From NCBI GenBank assembly GCA_045636865.1, contig JAZTYJ010000020.1, positions 62,001-126,000 of the forward strand: DNA of 64,000 bases, read 5' to 3'. Shown here piece after piece: positions 8,671-15,961 of the stretch; the stretch's first letter is position 1, and the number at the start of each line of letters is the position of its first letter. The position numbers were made by a program, and so were the translations under genes. This DNA comes from SIG480 sp045636865. Lineage in GTDB: Bacteria > Bacillota > Clostridia > Oscillospirales > JAAYXM01. Below the pieces are notes generated by a model. That model made no database searches and was not told the origin of the DNA. It saw only the letters and a list, made by a program, of their open reading frames with translations.

Positions 8671-8792
8671 AATTCATTACTCCTCCGTAATCTTTTGTTT
8701 GTAGATATAATTTACCATATTTTGCCAAAAAGTTCAAGGGGAAATTTGGAAATTTATGGAAAAAATCTCGACACGCTTCGATTGAAAAAATG

Positions 8793-8808
8793 ATTCACAA
8801 AAGTGAAT
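8793..8808. promoter_or_regulatory. Inverted repeat between spo0A and minD
   Basis: ATTCAC-AAAA-GTGAAT, a perfect 6-4-6 inverted repeat ending 7 bases before the minD -35 box. It looks like an operator for a dimeric regulator. The 204-base divergent gap otherwise holds only promoter-like AT-rich sequence. Confidence 0.4.
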
Positions 8809-8815
8809 AAAATAA

Positions 8816-8844
8816 TTTACAAATTAAATATAATATTGTATAAT
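8816..8844 (+). promoter_or_regulatory. Predicted sigma-A promoter for minD-mgsA
   Basis: TTTACA (8816-8821) and a consensus TATAAT (8839-8844) with 17-base spacing, 31 bases before the minD start. Confidence 0.7.
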
Positions 8845-8875
8845 TAGAACAAACAGCGAAAGGAGTGAGCTTGAT

Positions 8876-9634
8876 ATGGCGAAAGCGATCTGCGTTGCGT
8901 CGGGAAAAGGCGGAACGGGAAAAACCTCTGTCGCATCGGGTGTCGCGTGTTGCCTTGCCGCGCTCGGCAAGCGCGTCGTGGTTATAGATGCCGATGTCGG
9001 TCTCCGCAATATGGACATCGTGCTTGGCGTGTCGGAGCTTGCGCTTTTTGATTTTACGGATGTATTGTCAGAGTCGGTTTCCCTTTCGGGCGCGCTTCTT
9101 GCTCACCCGCTTGTTGAAAACTTAAAGCTTCTCTCCTCACCGCTCGGTGAGAGCGCAGGGCGTGACGTTACGCCCGAAGAGCTGTCAAAGCTTGTGGACG
9201 AAATAAAGAAGGACTGTGATTTCTGCATTATTGACTGCCCTGCCGGGCTTGACTTTGGCTTCAAGCTTGCGGCAGAGGTGGCAGATGCCGCAATCATCGT
9301 TGCAACGCCGGATATGGTGTCGCTCCGCGACGCACAGCTTTGCCGCGCATCACTCAAAGCACGCGGCATCTCCGACATCCGCCTCGTTGTCAACCGCGTC
9401 AGACCTTCGCTCATCCGCCGTTTCGCATCGCTCAATATCGACGAGGCGATAGACCGCACGAGCACGCAGCTTATCGGAATCGTTCCGGAGGACAAGGCGG
9501 TTATCGAGGCGGCAAACAAAGGCAAGCTTCTGTTTTCAAATCTCCGTTCTCCTGCTGCACGGGCATACCGCAACATCGCGCGGAGAATCTGCGGAGAGAA
9601 TGTTCCGATTATGAAGATTTCAAAAAAGATATAG
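8876..9634 (+). CDS. minD: MinD-like septum-site ATPase
   Basis: A 252-residue P-loop ATPase of the MinD/ParA class. It has the deviant Walker A GKGGTGKTS at residues 11-19, DADVGLRNMD at 39-48 and the IIDCPAGLD switch region. The DVGLRNMD and NRVRP segments favour MinD over ParA. MinD binds membrane as an ATP dimer and positions division inhibitors. Clostridial minD is usually flanked by minC and minE; neither is present here, and only 30 bases separate it from mgsA. The C-terminus ends with a short IMKISKKI stretch rather than a clear long amphipathic helix. AAAGGAG is well placed before ATG 8876. Confidence 0.88.
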   Translation: MAKAICVASGKGGTGKTSVASGVACCLAALGKRVVVIDADVGLRNMDIVLGVSELALFDFTDVLSESVSLSGALLAHPLVENLKLLSSPLGESAGRDVTPEELSKLVDEIKKDCDFCIIDCPAGLDFGFKLAAEVADAAIIVATPDMVSLRDAQLCRASLKARGISDIRLVVNRVRPSLIRRFASLNIDEAIDRTSTQLIGIVPEDKAVIEAANKGKLLFSNLRSPAARAYRNIARRICGENVPIMKISKKI

Positions 9635-9664
9635 GGTACGTTAACTTACTTAAGAGGAAAAGAT

Positions 9665-10078
9665 ATGAACATAGCGATAATAGCACACGACAAAAAGAAA
9701 GAGCTTATGATTCAGTTCTGCACGGCGTATGAGAGCATCTTCAAAAACCATACTCTCTGCGGAACAGCAACAACCGCAAAGCTTGTTTGCGAAGCAACGG
9801 GGCTTTCCGTGCGGCCGTTTCTGTCAGGCGCGCAGGGAGGTGTTCAGCAGATAGGTGCGAGAATTGCGTATAACGAGATTGATATGATTCTCTTCTTCAG
9901 CGATCCCCTTTCGAAATTTCCGCACGAGCCGGATGTTTTTTCTCTCCTCAAGCTCTGCGATGCCCACAACATCCCCATAGCTACGAACATCGCCACCGCC
10001 GAAGCTCTTGTTCTTGCGCTCGGTCGCGGTGATATGGACTGGCGCGAATTTGCAAAGAGCGACGACGTCGTAATATAA
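9665..10078 (+). CDS. mgsA: Methylglyoxal synthase
   Basis: A 137-residue enzyme of normal family length. Recognisable parts are IAHDKKKELM at the N-terminus, the phosphate-binding GTATTAKL, LSGAQGGVQQIGARIA and the FFSDPLSKFPHEPD segment holding a catalytic Asp. It converts dihydroxyacetone phosphate to methylglyoxal and phosphate, a glycolytic overflow route. It sits 30 bases behind minD under the same promoter, an order also familiar from clostridial min clusters. An AAGAGGAAAAG site precedes the ATG. Confidence 0.95.
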   Translation: MNIAIIAHDKKKELMIQFCTAYESIFKNHTLCGTATTAKLVCEATGLSVRPFLSGAQGGVQQIGARIAYNEIDMILFFSDPLSKFPHEPDVFSLLKLCDAHNIPIATNIATAEALVLALGRGDMDWREFAKSDDVVI

Positions 10079-10096
10079 TATACATATATATAATAT

Positions 10097-10125
10097 AAAG
10101 CGGAAACGGATGCGTTTTCGCTTTT
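10097..10125 (+). terminator. Terminator after mgsA
   Basis: Stem AAAGCGGAAACG/CGTTTTCGCTTT with one G-T pair and a GATG loop, followed by TTTT and a second T-rich stretch. Confidence 0.75.
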
Positions 10126-10147
10126 GTTCGTCTTTTTGAAAAGTCAC

Positions 10148-10167
10148 GGAAATATTACGATATTTCC
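10148..10167. repeat. Inverted repeat upstream of the S-layer promoter
   Basis: GGAAATAT-TACG-ATATTTCC, a perfect 8-bp palindrome with a 4-base centre, 48 bases before the -35 box of the S-layer gene. It could be an operator or a cruciform; no protein is assigned. Confidence 0.5.
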
Positions 10168-10181
10168 GCAATATTTCACTT

Positions 10182-10198
10182 TGTTACAGCTCTGTTAC
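10182..10198 (+). promoter_or_regulatory. WalR-type box upstream of the S-layer gene
   Basis: TGTTAC-AGCTC-TGTTAC is a direct repeat with an 11-bp period. It fits the published WalR (YycF) consensus TGTWAH-N5-TGTWAH at every position. It ends 16 bases upstream of the -35 element, a normal place for an activator of the OmpR/PhoB type. Confidence 0.6.
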
Positions 10199-10214
10199 AG
10201 ATGGAAAAATTCGC

Positions 10215-10243
10215 TTGACGATTACTTCCAAATAGTTTATGAT
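10215..10243 (+). promoter_or_regulatory. Predicted promoter of the S-layer gene
   Basis: TTGACG (10215-10220) and TATGAT (10238-10243) with 17-base spacing. Transcription should start near 10250, giving a leader of about 45 bases with an AGGAGG site at 10282-10287. Confidence 0.7.
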
Positions 10244-10295
10244 GTGTAATGTAAAAAGGCGAAAGCCAAAAATATTTTATTAGGAGGAAAACTCA

Positions 10296-13200
10296 ATGAG
10301 AAATCTCAAGAAGATTCTCGCACTTGCACTTGTATTTGCTATGGCTCTTACATTCACAGCAGGTGCAGCAGCAGACTTCACTGACAAGGCTGACATCACA
10401 TACGTTGATGATGTTAACATGCTCGTAGAGCTCGGCGTTATCAGTGGTTACCCGGACGGTTCTTTCGGACCGACAAAGAACATCACACGTGCTGAGTTCG
10501 CTAAGATGGCTTACACTCTTAAGTACGGCTCAGACACAGATGGTGAGCTCTTCGCAGCACAGAAGAGCACATTCACAGACGTTGAAGGCAATGCTAACGT
10601 AAAGTGGGCAAAGGGCTACATCAACTACTGTGCAAACCAGAAGATCGTTTCTGGTGTTGGTAACAACAAGTTCAACCCGCAGGGCAACATCACAGTTGCA
10701 GAAGCAGCTAAGATGATCCTCGTTATCCTCGGTTGTGACGCTGAGAAGGAAGGCTTCGTTGGAGCTAACTGGGCAGCAAACGTTACAGCTAAGGCTATGG
10801 AGCTCGGCGTATTCGGCGGCTGGTCAGGCGACCCGACAGCTCTTGCAACACGTGAACTCGTTGCAAAGTTCATGAAGAACGCAATCTTCTCTCCGATCTA
10901 TGCTTACAGCACACTCACAGGTATCGGTTCACAGAAGGATGCTTTCGGTAACGACTACGAAACACTCGGTGAGCAGACAATGGACCTCAACACAGTAACA
11001 GGTATCGTTGTTGCTAACGAGAACTACTACATCGGCGTATACGATGAAGACGACACTTACAAGGCAGTAGTTAATGGCGCAACTGGTGCAAACTCAGGCG
11101 ATTCAGTTATCTACTACGAAGCTAAGGATTCAGACGGCAATGTTAAGGACATGACAATCAAGATCGACCGCGCACTCGCAGACGATATGATTGGTGCAAA
11201 GGTTAGCGTCTTCTTCAAGGCTGACTACACATCAGAAAAGGCAATCCGTGACTACAAGAACGTTGAAGTTATCGGCGACGTTCTCCTCCACAGCGACACA
11301 GTTATCTACGACGTTCCGGCTATGTTAGTTGGCATTTACCCGGACGGCAACGATTTCGGTAAAACAAGAATTGCTCCGTACATCGCATTCGAAGATGAAG
11401 AAGGCGAAATCGTTAAGATCTATGCTGATGCTAAGTTCGGTGGCTTCGAGAAGAATGCTAACATGCTCGCACAGAACGCTCCGGAGTCAGACAGAGATGA
11501 TGAAAACGGCAACAAGTACAACGCAACAGCTGTTCTTAAGGACTTCGGTAAGCATGCTTTCGTTTCAAACGAATCAACAAAGGGTAAGGGCACAGCAAAG
11601 GCTCTCGCACAGCAGGCTAACGCAGACTACCAGAACAAGTTCTTCACAGACATGGGCGAAGCTGTTATCTCAACATACCGCTTCGTTTCAAACGACGGTG
11701 GTGAGTCTTACTCATACATCATCAAGATGATCGACCAGAACGCTTCTAACGGTGGCGCAGGTTATGTAAGAGCATACAGCGCTGCAAAGGGCACAATCTC
11801 TATCACAAACCTCGGCACATACAACACATCAGAAGTTAACATCATCGGTGATGTTGCTGCTGACGATCGCGTTGTTTACTTCCGCGAAAACGACATCCTC
11901 AACATCGTTAAGCTCGAAGCTGTAACAGGCGCTGTTGAAGAAGTCAACGAAGACGGTTCAGCTGTTATCGGCGGCGAAACATACGCAAAGGCTAAGTACG
12001 GCTGGATGAGCTCAACATACACAGGTGTTGACCTCGCAGCTCTCTACTCAAACTACAAGTCACTCCTCGGTGCAGAAACAACATACTATGTATACAATGG
12101 TATCGTATTCGACATCGAAGGTGCTTCAGCTGAAGCAGCTGTTGAAGAATATGCAGTTATCCTTGCATCAGACTTCGACCAGAAGAGAAACGTAGCAGAA
12201 GTTACACTCGCATTCGCAGACAACACAACTGGCACATACGAAGTTACTGGCTTCAACATCCAGAACTCAGCTAACGAGTATGCATCAGAAAACGACAAGG
12301 CTGCTGACTTCGCTAACAACGCATTCTTCGGTTTGGTTGTTAAGTTCGAACTCACAGACGGCGGCGTTGACCTCTCAGCTAACGACATCGGCTACGTAGT
12401 TGGCAACAGCAAGCGCGAGCTCGCTGACAAGGAATTCTATGAGAACATCAAGTACTATTCAAACCACATGAGTGCTCTCACAGGTACAGCTGCGATCGAG
12501 GACGGCGTATTCACAGTATTTGGTAAGGACTACGCAGCTCTCTCTGACAGCTCAGTATTCTTCGTAATCTACGGTAACCCGAGCTACACAAACGAAGGAA
12601 AAGATGCATACCAGAACGTAGAAGCTGGTGCAGATTCTTCAAATCAGTACGACGACTATAGCCCGGTAAAGGCTGTAGCATACAAGATGACTGAAAAGGG
12701 CAAGCAGGAACTCAATCCGATCAAGGCTATGCTCTCAAAGAAATCATCAAAGGATACAAAATACATTAAGGATTCACTCTCAACTGTTTCATTCGCACTT
12801 AACCAGTCAAAGGGTGCAAACGTTGGTGTTATCGCAGCTGCTATGACAATCGGTGACGGCGTAACAGACGGCCAGATCGACACAGCAATCGCTGAAGATA
12901 CAGGCAACTATGCATACATCGTTGACTCTGCTATTAAGCGCAACATGACAACAGGCAAGTACTACATGCAGCTCACACTTATCGACGAAAACGGTCTCTT
13001 CACAGCTAAGACTGTAGACGAAGTTCGCGATATGGACAACAAGAAGAACAAGATCTTCAACAACGCTAAGGTTCAGAGAATCCCGGCTGGTACAGATTTC
13101 GCAGCTGAAGGCTTCGTAGAGTACAAGAAGGATGCTGAAGGCGTTATCGTAAACATCGAGCAGCAGAAATTGAACATTGGCCTCTCAGTTGGCAACAACA

Positions 13201-13499
13201 CAGAAGGCTTCTACATGGTCAACCTTGCTTACGAGCGTGGCGACAGAATCTACTTCCTCGATTCAGACAAAAAGTACACAAAGTCAATGCTTGAATCAGC
13301 AAGTGATTACATCGAATCTGCTAAGTACGCAGAAAAGGGTTATGATGTTATCGCTATCGATGAAGGCGACTACATCGGCGAAGGCTTGACATTCATCTCA
13401 CCGGTTGAAGAATTGCTTGAACAGGATGCTGGTAACGCAGTTCTCCAGTTCCACGAAGGTGAAGTTATCCGCGTCTTCTCATACCTCTACGGTATCTAA
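10296..13499 (+). CDS. S-layer protein with three SLH domains
   Basis: A 1067-residue secreted protein. A Sec signal peptide (residues 1-26, ending AGAAA) is followed by three SLH domains at about 28-80, 92-150 and 152-205; two keep the ITRAEFAK/ITVAEAAK helix and the GVISGYPDGSFGP-type loop. SLH domains bind pyruvylated secondary cell-wall polymer. The remaining ~860 residues match no domain I recognise and presumably form the surface lattice. Codon use differs sharply from neighbours: GCT/GCA, AAC, GTT and CCG dominate and CCC and GCG are nearly absent. This is typical of a very highly expressed gene. It stands alone between its own promoter and terminator. Confidence 0.92.
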   Translation: MRNLKKILALALVFAMALTFTAGAAADFTDKADITYVDDVNMLVELGVISGYPDGSFGPTKNITRAEFAKMAYTLKYGSDTDGELFAAQKSTFTDVEGNANVKWAKGYINYCANQKIVSGVGNNKFNPQGNITVAEAAKMILVILGCDAEKEGFVGANWAANVTAKAMELGVFGGWSGDPTALATRELVAKFMKNAIFSPIYAYSTLTGIGSQKDAFGNDYETLGEQTMDLNTVTGIVVANENYYIGVYDEDDTYKAVVNGATGANSGDSVIYYEAKDSDGNVKDMTIKIDRALADDMIGAKVSVFFKADYTSEKAIRDYKNVEVIGDVLLHSDTVIYDVPAMLVGIYPDGNDFGKTRIAPYIAFEDEEGEIVKIYADAKFGGFEKNANMLAQNAPESDRDDENGNKYNATAVLKDFGKHAFVSNESTKGKGTAKALAQQANADYQNKFFTDMGEAVISTYRFVSNDGGESYSYIIKMIDQNASNGGAGYVRAYSAAKGTISITNLGTYNTSEVNIIGDVAADDRVVYFRENDILNIVKLEAVTGAVEEVNEDGSAVIGGETYAKAKYGWMSSTYTGVDLAALYSNYKSLLGAETTYYVYNGIVFDIEGASAEAAVEEYAVILASDFDQKRNVAEVTLAFADNTTGTYEVTGFNIQNSANEYASENDKAADFANNAFFGLVVKFELTDGGVDLSANDIGYVVGNSKRELADKEFYENIKYYSNHMSALTGTAAIEDGVFTVFGKDYAALSDSSVFFVIYGNPSYTNEGKDAYQNVEAGADSSNQYDDYSPVKAVAYKMTEKGKQELNPIKAMLSKKSSKDTKYIKDSLSTVSFALNQSKGANVGVIAAAMTIGDGVTDGQIDTAIAEDTGNYAYIVDSAIKRNMTTGKYYMQLTLIDENGLFTAKTVDEVRDMDNKKNKIFNNAKVQRIPAGTDFAAEGFVEYKKDAEGVIVNIEQQKLNIGLSVGNNTEGFYMVNLAYERGDRIYFLDSDKKYTKSMLESASDYIESAKYAEKGYDVIAIDEGDYIGEGLTFISPVEELLEQDAGNAVLQFHEGEVIRVFSYLYGI

Positions 13500-13548
13500 T
13501 AAGTAATTATTAGAGACTTATCGTAACAAATAAATAGTTAACTATTTT

Positions 13549-13578
13549 CCGCCGGGGATTTTCCCCGGCGGTTTTTTT
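13549..13578 (+). terminator. Terminator after the S-layer gene
   Basis: Perfect stem CCGCCGGGG/CCCCGGCGG with an ATTTT loop, then seven T. A very strong intrinsic terminator, fitting a highly transcribed gene. Confidence 0.95.
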
Positions 13579-13598
13579 ATTGTCGTAAACGCACCAAA

Positions 13599-13631
13599 CC
13601 GTAGGGGGCGATTCTTGACGCACCCGAAAAA
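13599..13631. repeat. Dispersed repeat, GTAGGGGCGATTC type, copy 1
   Basis: ACCGTAGGGGGCGATTC followed by a degenerate complement ending CACCCGAAAA. It matches the cleaner copy at 13779-13812. Confidence 0.5.
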
Positions 13632-13636
13632 CGTAC

Positions 13637-13686
13637 AACCCCTCACCGCCTGCGGCGGAGCTCCCCTTACACAGGGGAGCCTTTTT
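13637..13686 (-). repeat. Dispersed double-hairpin repeat, copy A
   Basis: Read on the minus strand: GGCTCCCCTGTGTAAGGGGAGC, then CCGCC/GGCGG, then GAGGGG. It has the same plan as the copies at 13715, 21741, 21819, 41414 and 61326: a CTCCCTT..AAGGGAG hairpin, a variable GC-rich hairpin, then GGAGGG. Confidence 0.65.
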
Positions 13687-13714
13687 ATATCATCACCGCC
13701 CCGCCCCTTGCAAA

Positions 13715-13763
13715 GAGCCCTCCTTGCCTAAAGGAGGGGGGACCGCTTTAGCGGTGGGAGGAT
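13715..13763 (+). repeat. Dispersed double-hairpin repeat, copy B
   Basis: CCTCCTTGCCTAAAGGAGG hairpin followed by ACCGC-TTTA-GCGGT hairpin and GGGAGGAT. A member of the same family as copies A, C, D, E and F. Confidence 0.7.
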
Positions 13764-13778
13764 ACAGGAGAGAGACCA

Positions 13779-13812
13779 CCGTAGGGGCGATTCACGAATC
13801 GCCCGAAAAGAT
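13779..13812. repeat. Dispersed palindromic repeat, GTAGGGGCGATTC type, copy 2
   Basis: GTAGGGGCGATTCACGAATCGCCCG contains a near-perfect palindrome GGGCGATTC/GAATCGCCC. With copy 1 it brackets double-hairpin copies A and B. The 437-base gap 13500-13936 holds only the terminator, these repeats and the hisR promoter. Confidence 0.65.
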
Positions 13813-13872
13813 GCTTTTACCACCTGCGTTTTAAGAAAAAGCAAAACTCCCCAAAAACTCACAAACTTTCTC

Positions 13873-13901
13873 TTGACTTTAGCACAGTAAAGTGGTATCA
13901 T
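13873..13901 (+). promoter_or_regulatory. Promoter of the his operon with inverted-repeat operator
   Basis: TTGACT (13873-13878) and TATCAT (13896-13901) at 17-base spacing. The inverted repeat ACTTTA-GCACAG-TAAAGT occupies 13876-13893, covering half of the -35 box and nearly the whole spacer, so a bound protein would block polymerase. The same repeat with a different centre occurs at 22507-22524. The obvious candidate regulator is the YerC/TrpR-like product of the first gene. Confidence 0.7.
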
Positions 13902-13936
13902 ATGAAAGTCAACAAAAAGAAAGGTGCGTGAAATAT

Positions 13937-14233
13937 ATGGCAGAAATCCGTTCAAAATCGCTCGACAGACTCTTTGGTATCATCCTAAAGCTTGAATCTG
14001 TTGACGAGTGTTATAAATTTTTTGAAGACATCTGTACGATTAAAGAGGTTCAGGATATGGCACAGCGCTTTGATGTTGCGTGCCTTCTCGATGCAGGTAA
14101 GAACTATCAGGATATCTCAAAAGAGGTCAATGTCTCAACGGCAACGATAAGCCGCGTCAGCCGCTGCCTTAACTACGGAAGCGGTGGCTACCGCGATGCA
14201 ATAGCAAAGCTCAAATCCGGGGAGGAAAAGTAA
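13937..14233 (+). CDS. yerC: YerC/YecD family TrpR-related repressor (probable HisR)
   Basis: A 98-residue all-helical protein of the TrpR superfamily. Residues ~55-80 form the helix-turn-helix (GKNYQDISKEVNVSTATISRVSR). In Bacillota this family often heads histidine operons, and comparative genomics has proposed it as the histidine repressor HisR; the present context agrees. ATG 13937 has AAAGGTG upstream. An in-frame earlier ATG at 13907 sits just after the -10 box and has no ribosome-binding site. The stop overlaps the hisZ start (TAATG). It very likely represses its own operon through the ACTTTA-N6-TAAAGT site, probably with histidine as corepressor (inference). Confidence 0.85.
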   Translation: MAEIRSKSLDRLFGIILKLESVDECYKFFEDICTIKEVQDMAQRFDVACLLDAGKNYQDISKEVNVSTATISRVSRCLNYGSGGYRDAIAKLKSGEEK

Positions 14234-15330
14234 TGTCAGCAAAGTTAAGCTTTCTTAAAAACGACGAGCGCATCATCTTTGCGCTCCGCGAATTATACGA
14301 AAAATTCGGCTACTCAAAATATAAGATGAGCAAGTTTGAGGAGTATGACCTCTACGTCAGAAACAAGGATTTTCTCATCTCCGACAGCGTAATCACGTTT
14401 ACGGACACAAACGGTCGCCTTATGGCACTCAAGCCTGACGTTACGCTCTCAATAATAAAAAACTGCAAAGACGAAAAGGGTGAGGTTTCAAAGCTCTATT
14501 ATAACGAAAACGTCTACCGCGTAACAAAAGGCGCAGAGGGTTTCCGTGAGATTATGCAGACGGGGCTTGAATGTATCGGAGATATAGACGAATACTGCGT
14601 TTTCGAGGTCGCATCCCTCGCGATGAAGAGCCTCAAAGCAATTTCTGATGAATGTGTCCTCTCACTTTCACACATCGGAATACTTACGGATATCATAGAT
14701 GAAATGGAGCTTTCATCGGATGTGCGCCGCGAGGTTATAAAATGCATCGGTGAGAAGAATATCCACGGCATTTCTGCTCTCTGCGGTGATAACGAAAAGG
14801 CGCAGAGCTTAAAAACTCTCATCTCAGCATACGGAAAGCCCGCGGAAGTAATAAAGAAGATTTCAGCACTTTCTCCGCGCGAGGAATATATAAAAGAGCT
14901 CTCCGACATAGCAGAGGGCTTTGCGGCGGCAGGTCTTTCAGATAATCTCGTTATAGACTTCTCGGTCATCGACGATATAAAATACTATAACGGAATTGTT
15001 TTCAAGGGCTTTGTAAAGGGTGCGCCCGAGAGTGTTCTTTCGGGAGGAAGATACGATAACCTTATGAAGCGCATAGGCAAAAAGTCGGGAGCTATCGGCT
15101 TTGCGGTATATCTCGATGTGCTGTCAACGCTCTCAAATCCGCAGGCGGAATACGACACAGACACGCTCCTCATCTACGAGGATGGCGAGAGCGTTTTGAA
15201 TATAAACCGCGCAATCGCGCACCTCTCCGCACAGGGAGACCGCGTGAGCGCGCAGAGAAAAATCCCCGAAAAGTTTAAGTACAAGCGACTTGTCAAGCTT
15301 TGCGGCGGAGAGATTACGGAGGTGCTTTAA
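14233..15330 (+). CDS. hisZ: ATP phosphoribosyltransferase regulatory subunit HisZ
   Basis: A 365-residue class II aminoacyl-tRNA-synthetase-like protein resembling histidyl-tRNA synthetase but shorter. It has MALKPDVTLSIIK (motif 2 region), YYNENVYR and the late SVLSGGRYDNLMKRIG with AIGFAVYLD. It lacks the anticodon-binding domain and does not charge tRNA. It activates and confers histidine feedback on short-form HisG, which is exactly the HisG type encoded next. The start overlaps the yerC stop by one base. Confidence 0.92.
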   Translation: MSAKLSFLKNDERIIFALRELYEKFGYSKYKMSKFEEYDLYVRNKDFLISDSVITFTDTNGRLMALKPDVTLSIIKNCKDEKGEVSKLYYNENVYRVTKGAEGFREIMQTGLECIGDIDEYCVFEVASLAMKSLKAISDECVLSLSHIGILTDIIDEMELSSDVRREVIKCIGEKNIHGISALCGDNEKAQSLKTLISAYGKPAEVIKKISALSPREEYIKELSDIAEGFAAAGLSDNLVIDFSVIDDIKYYNGIVFKGFVKGAPESVLSGGRYDNLMKRIGKKSGAIGFAVYLDVLSTLSNPQAEYDTDTLLIYEDGESVLNINRAIAHLSAQGDRVSAQRKIPEKFKYKRLVKLCGGEITEVL

Positions 15331-15331
15331 G

Positions 15332-15961
15332 ATGCTTAATATTGCCTTACCAAAGGGCAGGCTCGGCGAAAAGGTATACAAAACCTTTGCGGCGGCAGGC
15401 TTTGAGTGTCCGGAGCTTCTCTCCGAGAGCAGAAAGCTCATTTTCGAAAACGAGGCGGCAGGTGTCCGCTATTTCTGGGTAAAGCCGTCAGACGTCGCAA
15501 TCTACGTTGAGCGCGGCGCGGCAGACATCGGCGTTGCGGGAAAGGATATCTTGCTTGAGTATTCCCCCGATGTCTACGAGCTTTCAGACCTCGGTCTCGG
15601 CGTCTGCCGTATGGCGGTTGCCGCACCGAAGGATTTCCGCGATAACACGGAAAAAACCCTCCGCGTTGCAACAAAGTTCTCTCACATCGCGGCAGATTTC
15701 TACCGTCAGAAAGGCCGCGACATCGACATAATCCACTTAAACGGATCTATTGAGATTGCGCCGATTCTCGGTCTCTCGGATGTCATTGTCGACATCGTCG
15801 AAACGGGAACAACTCTCAAAGAAAACAACCTTGAGGTTATCGAAACGATAGTCCCGATAAGCGCAAGGCTTATTGCAAACAAATCAAGCTTTATGTTCAA
15901 CGCAGAAAAAATCGAGGCAATTGTAAGGGCAACCGAGCTTGCGCGGGAGGAAAGACGATGA
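15332..15961 (+). CDS. hisG: ATP phosphoribosyltransferase, short form
   Basis: A 209-residue catalytic subunit. It shows IALPKGRLG at the N-terminus, GAADIGVAGKD near residue 64 and the PRPP-binding IVDIVETGTTLKENNL near 150. It performs the first step of histidine synthesis (ATP + PRPP to phosphoribosyl-ATP). The short length, without the C-terminal allosteric domain, means it depends on HisZ. ATG 15332 is one base after the hisZ stop, inside an operon with tight spacing. Confidence 0.95.
   Translation: MLNIALPKGRLGEKVYKTFAAAGFECPELLSESRKLIFENEAAGVRYFWVKPSDVAIYVERGAADIGVAGKDILLEYSPDVYELSDLGLGVCRMAVAAPKDFRDNTEKTLRVATKFSHIAADFYRQKGRDIDIIHLNGSIEIAPILGLSDVIVDIVETGTTLKENNLEVIETIVPISARLIANKSSFMFNAEKIEAIVRATELAREERR

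Noticed and set aside
10296..13499. Horizontal transfer of the S-layer gene because of its different codon use
   Set aside because: The bias is toward codons also used in other likely abundant proteins here (binding lipoproteins), so high expression explains it better.
13599..13830. CRISPR-like array in the repeat-rich gap before yerC
   Set aside because: The repeats are palindromic, of two different families and in both orientations, with no regular spacers and no cas genes in the window.
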